Positions 57,369-64,000 of a stretch of 64,000 bases of DNA are shown here, in pieces. The DNA comes from Neospora caninum Liverpool (taxonomy: Eukaryota > Apicomplexa > Conoidasida > Eucoccidiorida > Sarcocystidae), in contig NC_018387.1 of assembly GCF_000208865.1 (NCBI RefSeq), forward strand, positions 310,001 to 374,000, read 5' to 3'. The notes below the pieces were generated by a model, which was not told the origin of the DNA, did not search any database, and was given only the letters and a program-made list of their open reading frames with translations. Numbering within the stretch: position 1 is the first letter of the stretch; each line of letters starts with the position of its first letter. The translations under genes were made by a program, and so were the position numbers.

Positions 57369-60300
57369 AAGAGAGGTGACGCAAAGGGACTTGACCCTGG
57401 CCTCTTCTCTCGCCTCGGCTCCGAATCCCCACAGACAAATTCTCCCGTCCTTCGCGTTGCAGCAACACCCGCACGACCAGCATGCGAGGCACGGGACTTA
57501 CGGCATCATCGCCAGAGGCGTTCGGGAAAGAGAGAAAAACGAAGACGGAGGCAAACGTGGACGGCAAACCAAAGCTCCTCAGCAACTCCGAGGCAAGACG
57601 CAGAAACATGACCCTCTTTCAATTTCCGTAGCTGTTTGTGTGTGCCCACGTCTTTTTATACCTATATACACGCACATGTGTATATTCGTATATATGTATG
57701 CAAATGTGTATGTGTTTCTATATGCGCCGTTCTGCGCAGGTGTGAGTGTGTCTGTTTCTCTGTGCAGGCGTGTGTGCGTGTGCTGAGTGTTCCTTCTTCG
57801 TCTCGCCTCTCTGTGAAAAGATGCGACTTCCTGTCTCCTCTCTGTCTCCTTGTGCAGACGACCGCCCCTACGTCTGCTTCTCGTGGCGATACCGCGACGC
57901 CTTCTTGACGCTCTCCACCGACCGCCGCGTCATCTTAGGCCACAAGGTCCGGTTCCACAGTTTCTGGATCCAACCGCATGCGCCTCTCGCAGCTTTCCAC
58001 ACACGTCTCCCGCCACAGACACTTTTGCGAACCTCTCAGACTTCTAAACACATCTCAAGGAATCTGCTAGGGTCATACGCAAATAATATATAGAGATATG
58101 CAAATCTCTTACATGCATGGGTGTCTGTATATGTACCTATATATGCATTCACATATATATATATATATATACATATGTTGATACAGAAAAATGGTATAGA
58201 TAGATGTCTATATCTAGACCTACATGTAGCTGTCTGCAATCTTCATATATGCATACATGTATATATATATATATATGTACTTCTTTCAATGTATGAGGTA
58301 ATAGCTCTGTCCATCTTTGTCTTTAGAAAGCGCCGCCTTTGTAGATGAATACGGTCCTTTAGGGATTTTTTTGTGGGTGTTCCTCTCGCGCATCTCCGCG
58401 GTTTTGCGAGAGTAGCGTGGAGGGCCAGGTGGAACTGTTCTGTCTCTTTCTGTCTCTCGAGGAGCTGCGCTGGGTGAGACCTAAGGAGCGCAAGGCCACA
58501 ATTTGAGACGCTGGAACGCGTCTCTGCGTTGCCTTTCTCTCTTTTCAGGGGTGGAGCAGTGCCTTTGCGACGCACTGCTCAGAGAAAGATAAGTGGTATT
58601 TCGAGGTCGAGGTCTTGCCTAGCGAGACGCAGAGCCTTCGCTTCATCGGATACTCCCCGGAGGGCCTCCCGCCCCTCAAAGCGCATTGGCGGTACGCCCC
58701 GATTTTTTGTCTCGTTTGAACGTTTCCGTCCCGCGTCGCTCGTCTGTGTATACTCCGTCTCTCTTTCCCTTTTTTGTTTTCTTTTTTGGCCTCCGGTTTT
58801 GTTTTTGCTCCGGCTTCTTCCGCGCGTGGTCTCACCAGCGTTCTGCGCGACTTATGGCTCTGTTCTACGTTCCGCTCTGCAACTCGCGCGCTTCTGTCCC
58901 GCTGTGTACGTACACTCCACCACACACGTGCATGCATGCATGCATGCATGCATGCATGCATGCATGCATGCATGCAACGCGAGAATGGTAGCGGGTTGTG
59001 TTTCTGGTCTTCTCCGTTCTTTTTGATTTTTTTGCAGAGTGGGATGGGCGTGTCGGTACCAAAAGTACGACGTGCCCATTGGAGGCAACGCGCACTCGTT
59101 TGCGCTCTGCGGCGCATGCAACGAAGTCCCGACGGTTGCCACTGGAGGGCTTAGGAGGCCGATCGCGAGTTATGGCGCGTCCCACGACCTTCCCGAGCTG
59201 AGTGAGGCCGCCAGAAACAGGACATCGACGCGAACGGAGAAAAGAAAAAAAACGGGGGAGAAGGCGAGGAGGGAATAACAGAGAGAAGAGGACGAAGAAT
59301 AGACAGACTACAGTGGAGGCGGAGAGAAGAAGAAAGGGGGAGGAAACGGGACAAGAAGTTTTGAGAACAGAGGATGAAGACAAAGGCGGGGGAAGTCCGA
59401 GCGGAAGAAGCTCAATCTTTCTCGGAAAGGGGAGGCCTCGTGGAGGCGCAGCCTGCTCAGAGAATCGCGCACTGAGGAAGAGAGTGACGAGAGATCGCAT
59501 GCATTTCGGGTATTTCCAGAGAAAGCGCGAGACAATAACGGGAGGAGTTCTCGTCTTTGTGTTTTGCCTCAGAAGAAGGAGACATTATCGGCTGCTTCTT
59601 GACGCTCCACGAGCCTCGTTGGTGGCTGCCTGACCCTCGAAAGGATCCGAAGCTTCACGAGTTTCTTCAGGGTGAGAGACGCGCAGATGCACGACAGATC
59701 AGAAAAACCAGAAAAAACACACAACGCATGTCGAGACGTCCCTTCGAGCAGCATGCAAAAACGGATAAACGAAAAAACAATAATCTCGGAAATACGAGAA
59801 GACAGAACGGCTGGCAGTGTTAAAACCACCAGGGAAGACAGAGTGGGCGTGCAAAAACGGGTGCGTTTAACTATATTGGATACGTCCATGTGTCCCCGTT
59901 CATCAGTCTAGCCCTATACGTCCCTACACACAAATATATGTGTGTGCGGATTTACTTACGCATGCATGCATGCCGCCACGTGCACTGGGACTTTCGCACC
60001 TACAGAAGCGCATTTGTACATTCGTATCGAGCTGTGGCCCCACGAGCTCCTATCTGTAAATATAAGTATAGAAATATGTACATTCATGTATAAGTATGTA
60101 TTTATATTTTGATATGGGTGTGTGCATGTGCTTGTCGAGAGAGTGCTGCAGATACTGCATGTGACGATTTGCCGGTGCATGCACTGCATCTGCTTCTTGT
60201 GCCTTTGTAACTCAGCGGGAATCCTGTGCAGTCCTGATGCCCCGCCGCCCTGCGTTGTCAATGAGGGGGCGTGGATTGAGTTTTCTGTCAACGGACAAAG

Positions 60301-61142
60301 GTGAGGAAGCAAGCGTTCTCACATTCAAACTCGCATTCACACATTTTTTGATACGCATATATATATATATATATATATATGCATATATATATATATATAT
60401 ATATATATGGATATAGCTGTGTACTATATACAAGTGCCTCTAACGCTCATCTTTCCTGTATCTCATATATATAAATCTGTATAGAATCCTTGGTAAATTT
60501 ATTCCTCGACTCTTGTACGTATTTATATATATATATATATACATATGAAGTGGTGCGTGTATGTAGGTTCACATTCTGGTATGATTGAGGATCGTGGAAA
60601 AGTATCCGTGTGTGACGAAGCGAGAGGCGAAACAGTGAAAATGTTTTTTTGTCGCTCAGGCTCGGGCGTGTCTTCGAAGGCGTGATCGGAAACGGCGTGT
60701 ATCACCCAGCTGTCTCGCTGTATATGGGGGCGAAGCTCAAACTCAATCCAGGTAAAAAACGAACCTCCCTTTCCTGTTTTCTCTTTTCGCTCTTTTTCTT
60801 CCCGGGTTTCTGTCCTTTCTTCCTCTTCCCGTTTTCCCTCTTCTTTCTCCTCTCCTTCTCCTCTCGCTGTTTTCCCTTTTTCTGCTCTCTCTGTTTCCCG
60901 TCTTTCTCCCGTGTCTACAGCTGGGCGTCTCCTGCTGCCATCACCTTTGTACTCCAAATGATTACAGGTATTCCTCCCTAGCATTTAGATCTGACTCATC
61001 AGCGTTTCTTGTTTTTTTCATGTCTTCTGCCTGCTCTCTCCACTCTGTCCTTCTCGCTTCAGGCCCAGACTTTGCTTTTCCGCCTCCTCCCTCCGAGGGC
61101 TTTCAGCCGTGCAGCGACATGCGCAGACCTCACATTCCCTGA
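56752..61142 (+). CDS. ASH2: ASH2-type SPRY protein (COMPASS/SET1 complex subunit)
   Basis: ASH2 works with WDR5, RbBP5 and DPY30 to activate SET1/MLL histone H3K4 methyltransferases. Exon 1 starts at 56752 (CACCATG) and is a Pro/Ser/Tyr-rich region with YPSLSPPSA-type repeats and an (RE)n run; its donor is uncertain (57739 or 57556 fit phase 1). The other exons are firm: 57858-57946, 58549-58691, 59038-59201, 59573-59671, 60216-60300, 60660-60751 and 61063-61142. They build a SPRY domain matching ASH2L in order: VILGHKGWSSAFATHC..KWYFEVEV (ASH2L GEKGYSMVRASHG..AWYFEI), RVGWACRYQ, EGDIIGCFLTL, LPDPRKD, WIEFSVNGQ, FEGVIGNGVYHPAVSLY and the ending GPDFAFPPPPSEGFQPCSDM (ASH2L GP.FKYPP..L..RPMSDMG). 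No PHD or winged-helix domain is visible upstream. About 520-580 residues. Family call is strong. Confidence 0.87.
58153..58170. repeat. (AT)n microsatellite
   Basis: AT run in intron 2 of the ASH2-type gene; a second run lies at 58261-58277. Confidence 0.9.
58904..58915. repeat. Dispersed palindrome GTGTACGTACAC, intronic copy
   Basis: Perfect 12-bp palindrome in intron 3 of the ASH2-type gene, only 13 bp before the TGCA microsatellite. Confidence 0.8.
58929..58976. repeat. (TGCA)12 microsatellite
   Basis: Twelve perfect TGCA units, self-complementary throughout, in intron 3 of the ASH2-type gene. Every frame of the repeat contains the word GCATGC, a core recognised by several apicomplexan AP2 factors. 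Confidence 0.97.
60357..60408. repeat. Two adjacent (TA)n microsatellites
   Basis: TA runs at 60357-60380 and 60383-60408 separated by GC, in intron 6 of the ASH2-type gene; another run lies at 60524-60540. Confidence 0.95.
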
Positions 61143-62905
61143 GGAAAGCTGCGCTCGCTGCAGGCGCCCTCGAGGCGCGCGGAAACTCCGACCGGAAAAG
61201 GATGCGTTCAATCGTTGTCAGGTTCGCAGCGTCTGGTCTCGTCAGTGGGTGTCTGTCTCTCGCTGCAAAAACTTGAAAAGAATGGGAGCGCCGGCGGCTT
61301 CGAATAGCGACAGCAACGCGAGGGGCGCATCCCGGAGAAGTCTCTTTTAAAATAAAATGCAGCAAACCGCTTTTGGCTGACCTCGGAGAGAAGAACGGAG
61401 AGGCGGCGAGGGAAGCATCAGCGGGAGAAGTCGAAGATCGGACGAGAACGATCGGAGCAGTGTGTGGGAGAAGAGAAGAACAGACAAGAGAAAGCGACTC
61501 TGAGAGAGAAGGAGAAAGAGAAAGGGAGAAAGATCGAGAGAGAAAACCGAGGGGGCAAGGGAGAGCAGTGTCAATGCAAGTCGTTGACGACGAAAGTTCG
61601 TCAGCAGGGCGTTTTCCCATTTTTCCTGTTTTGTGGCGGGGCTTCGGCGAGAGAGGGACGTTTTCGTATTTCTCTTCTCTCGTTCTTTTTTCGTATTCTC
61701 CTTCTCGTGTTCTCCTCTCGTCTTCGCCTTCTCGTGCGCGGGTAACCTGTCCTGTCCTCTTCTTGTCAATGGCTGTTTTGCCAGGGAGACAAACGCCGTA
61801 CAAATTGACACAAGCATGCAAAGATGTAGATTCTTCTCGGCAAATAGAAACGCGGTGATTCTTTTCGATAAATGGAAAGGCGGAGGTTCGTCTCGATAAA
61901 CAAAAGGGAGGTTAGGATGGGTGCGGTCACGGGTCGCTTGCTGCGAGGGGCATACGAAGCCGCATGCGCTCTCGGATTCAACTCTGATACGTCCGATAGT
62001 GGCCTAAACAACTGAATTATGCGCGCGCCAGTTTCCTGTCTCTCTTTGCTTCAGCAAGGCCTCGCCGCTCATTGAGGCCTCTCCTACTTTTCCCTTCCAC
62101 CGATTCACAAGTTCCTGCTAGAACTCAGCACCTATATATATATATATATATATGTATAGCTATATTTATTTACTTCAGATTTGCAACGTTTTTTAGCCAG
62201 TGTAGATAGAAGTGTGTAAATGTGTATGTGTTTCTGTAGAGAGATAAATAGGCCTACTTTGTTTATCCTCCTGTGTGTAGATAGAACGGCGTATCGTTGT
62301 TGTGGCGCTGCAGATACAAATATGCGTCCGTAGATTGGTGTTTGGTGTCATTTCGCGCCGTCTTGTGTATCCGTCGACTGTACCGACACCCGGTGCACAG
62401 TCTCCGATGCGCGAGGTCCACGCGGGCAAACCTCACGCATTCACATCCTTGCACATCCATTCCTCGGCTTCCGTGCCTTTATAATTGTGCATATACGTTT
62501 GGGTATATTTTTTTTACAAGATATATACATGTAAAGAGATTTGTAGAAGCATACGCTTCTGCATACGTGCAGTCGAACGGAGAGGGCTCTATCCTGTTCG
62601 AGGTTTTCTGCCGCAGCTCGGCCTCGGTTCAAAAGTCGCCTCTGGGACGGGCCAGGAGTTTGCTGACGCGAACCGTTAAATCACGAAAAAGACAAATGGA
62701 AACAGACACCCAGCATCCATTCTCACATCCGTTCAACACGTTCCATCGAGAGACTGACAGGGAAGGAAAAAGAGATAGGCAGAGACGAAACGAGAGAGAA
62801 GCAGAAGGAAATAGAGGTAGGGGGCGACTTTGTAGAGAGAGAACAATCGGCACCACGTGTGTGTGTGCGCACCTACAAATAACCATATATAATCCTGGGT
62901 ATGTA

Positions 62906-62947
<42 letters not shown>

Positions 62948-63227
62948 TTTATGCGCAAGTTGTGTGTCTGTGAGGCGGAAAGAGCATCTCTGTGTCCAAA
63001 CACAGACACAATCAGACGCGAGTACACGAGTGCGTCTTCACTCTCGCGAGAGAAGAACCGCGTTCAATGCATTTCTGAGCCTCCTGCAACATCTTTTTTC
63101 TCAGCGTCCTTTTCTCCTCGTTTCGGAGGGGTTTGCGCGCGTTTGCCTTTTCAAAGGAAAGATGCTCCAAGCCGCGACTTAGCCTGTGGGCGTTTTCTCG
63201 CGTTTCCCGAATGCCCGCTTTCTGCCG
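61143..63227. other. Convergent intergenic region
   Basis: 2.1 kb between the 3' ends of the ASH2-type gene (plus) and the MoaD-like gene (minus). It contains TA microsatellites (62133-62153 and 62909-62943) and TATA/TGTA low complexity around 62.1-62.6 kb. The frames here (for example 61018-61821 minus) overlap coding exons or repeats and have no domain. Confidence 0.55.
62909..62943. repeat. (TA)n microsatellite, about 17 units
   Basis: Longest pure TA run in the window, in the convergent intergenic region; a shorter run is at 62133-62153. Confidence 0.95.
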
Positions 63228-63662
63228 TCACCCTCCACTAACAGGAGGTAACAACGCGAGTTCAGATTCGGCAGAAATTGGAATTTCTTCGTCCTCGTGA
63301 ACTAGCATGTGATCCACGGCGAGTGCACACAAAGGTAGCAGCGGCTCCAACGAAGGCACCTGCTCAGCAATGAGAGAAAACACCAGAGACAAAGACACAG
63401 AAGTCGAAGGAGAAGAACGGCGCGTGTTTGGCAGCGGAGGGCCGTTTCCCGTTTGTAGGTGAGATGTGTTTTTTTCATGGTTCCCGCTCGCTTTGTTTCC
63501 CGTCACTGTGCCGGCATTTCCCGTGTGGCATCGTCCGGGCTCTTCGGGTGTCTCGTTTCTTTTTGAAGATTCTTCTCTCCTGGGCGAAGCAAAGTCGAGC
63601 AGAACGGAGGATGCCCCCACAGCCTCCCGGGCGTTCGCGAAGAGGAGCAGACGAACTTTCAT
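63228..63662 (-). CDS. MoaD/MOCS2A-like sulfur-carrier protein
   Basis: A single-exon frame of 144 residues starting at the ATG at 63662. MoaD (MOCS2A in animals) is the ubiquitin-like small subunit of molybdopterin synthase and carries sulfur as a C-terminal thiocarboxylate. The N-terminus MKVRLLLFANAREAVG matches the first strand and RE.VG turn of MoaD, and the C-terminus LAVDHMLV..SELALLPPVSGG matches the MoaD ending (A.N...V..GDE.A..PPV.GG) including the terminal Gly-Gly. The family is usually about 80 residues. The extra length is a Ser/Thr/Pro-rich insert of about 60 residues between strand 2 and the central helix (LVFSLIAEQVPSLEP). URM1 and ThiS share the fold, but URM1 ends LHGG and the PPVSGG ending favours MoaD. 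A short intron removing part of the insert is possible. Confidence 0.78.
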   Translation of the reverse strand: MKVRLLLFANAREAVGASSVLLDFASPRREESSKRNETPEEPGRCHTGNAGTVTGNKASGNHEKNTSHLQTGNGPPLPNTRRSSPSTSVSLSLVFSLIAEQVPSLEPLLPLCALAVDHMLVHEDEEIPISAESELALLPPVSGG

Positions 63663-64000
63663 GGGGAACGGCCTCAATGCGGTGAATGGCGGTCGTCCTT
63701 CCGCGAGAGGAGACACTCTGTCTCCTTCTATCTCCTTCCTCCAGAGCGCAGAATGATGGCGGCAGGCAGAGAAACAGAGGCGAGAACGGAAAACGGGAAT
63801 GAAGAAAAAAGCGGAAGGAAGGAATGTCGCGCCTGAGACGGGTCCCCCCGAGCGGGAAGGAAAGGCGAGAACGCTCGAAAAGGGAAAGATGGAAGGAAGA
63901 GATGAAAATAAGATAGAGACGAAATAAGTAGAAGATCAAAGGAAGTGAAAGATAAAAAAGCTGAGAGGACAAAGCTGCAGTGTGCTTTTGGCGAACTCGA
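63663..64000. other. 5' flank of the MoaD-like gene at the window edge
   Basis: Purine-rich on the plus strand (GAAAGG-type), therefore pyrimidine-rich on the MoaD sense strand, as in other leaders here. An in-frame GTG at 63716 is not a likely start. No further gene is supported before the window ends. Confidence 0.45.

Noticed and set aside
57620..57739. Coding extension of ASH2 exon 1 through TA/TG-rich sequence
   Set aside because: The frame is open and ends at a good phase-1 donor, but the residues (repeats of Tyr, Ile, Cys, Val) come from microsatellite-like DNA, so I treat it as doubtful rather than as confirmed coding sequence.
58861..59026. His/Ala/Cys/Met repeat peptide on both strands
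   Set aside because: Pure translation of the (TGCA)12 microsatellite in an intron.

Overview
The window looks like nuclear DNA from a Toxoplasma-type coccidian apicomplexan (Toxoplasma, Hammondia, Neospora or a close relative). The signs are GC-rich protein-coding blocks with many short GT..AG introns, A-rich start contexts, serine/proline/glutamate-rich insertions inside conserved domains, many (TA)n and TGCA microsatellites, and multi-kilobase intergenic gaps. I see no bacterial, plastid or viral gene block and no complete transposon. All gene models were built by eye from open frames, splice consensus and reading-phase bookkeeping.

Layout. 1.0-1.9 kb (-): a two-exon Alba-domain nucleic-acid-binding protein with an RGG tail. 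5.1-14.1 kb (-): a very fragmented gene of about 19 exons with PH-like sequence early, a charged coiled-coil centre, a short internal repeat and a RING-like cysteine cluster at the C-terminus; exons from 11.0 kb down are well linked by phase, the 5' part less so. 14.8-20.9 kb (-): a 2044-codon low-complexity protein I do not recognise. 20.9-27.5 kb: a 6.6-kb gap between divergent genes. 27.5-31.6 kb (+): an eight-exon actin-related protein of the Arp10/Arp11 (dynactin pointed-end) type. 34.6-42.2 kb (+): a nine-exon kinesin-3 with an FHA domain. 43.7-46.2 kb (+): an 844-residue protein ending in an SDHAF2/SdhE-like domain. 47.7-55.2 kb (-): a four-exon, 2004-residue C2H2 zinc-finger/coiled-coil/glutamate-rich protein. 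56.8-61.1 kb (+): an ASH2-type SPRY protein (COMPASS core subunit). 63.2-63.7 kb (-): a MoaD/MOCS2A-like small sulfur carrier ending in Gly-Gly.

Functional themes. Two neighbours on the same strand (Arp10-like and kinesin-3) belong to microtubule transport. The Alba protein (RNA/chromatin) and ASH2 (histone H3K4 methylation) are gene-expression factors. The SDHAF2-like and MoaD-like proteins are assembly or cofactor proteins of metabolism. Nothing suggests an operon; these are ordinary eukaryotic neighbours.

The most interesting leads are: the SDHAF2-like domain that lacks the hallmark RGxxE motif and carries an acidic insertion of about 80 residues; a dispersed palindrome (GTGTACGTACAC) that recurs in introns, flanks and coding exons, where it writes the same short peptides into unrelated proteins; an Arp10 with a more actin-like nucleotide loop than metazoan Arp10; an apparent MoaD homologue; and two in-frame, stop-free introns.
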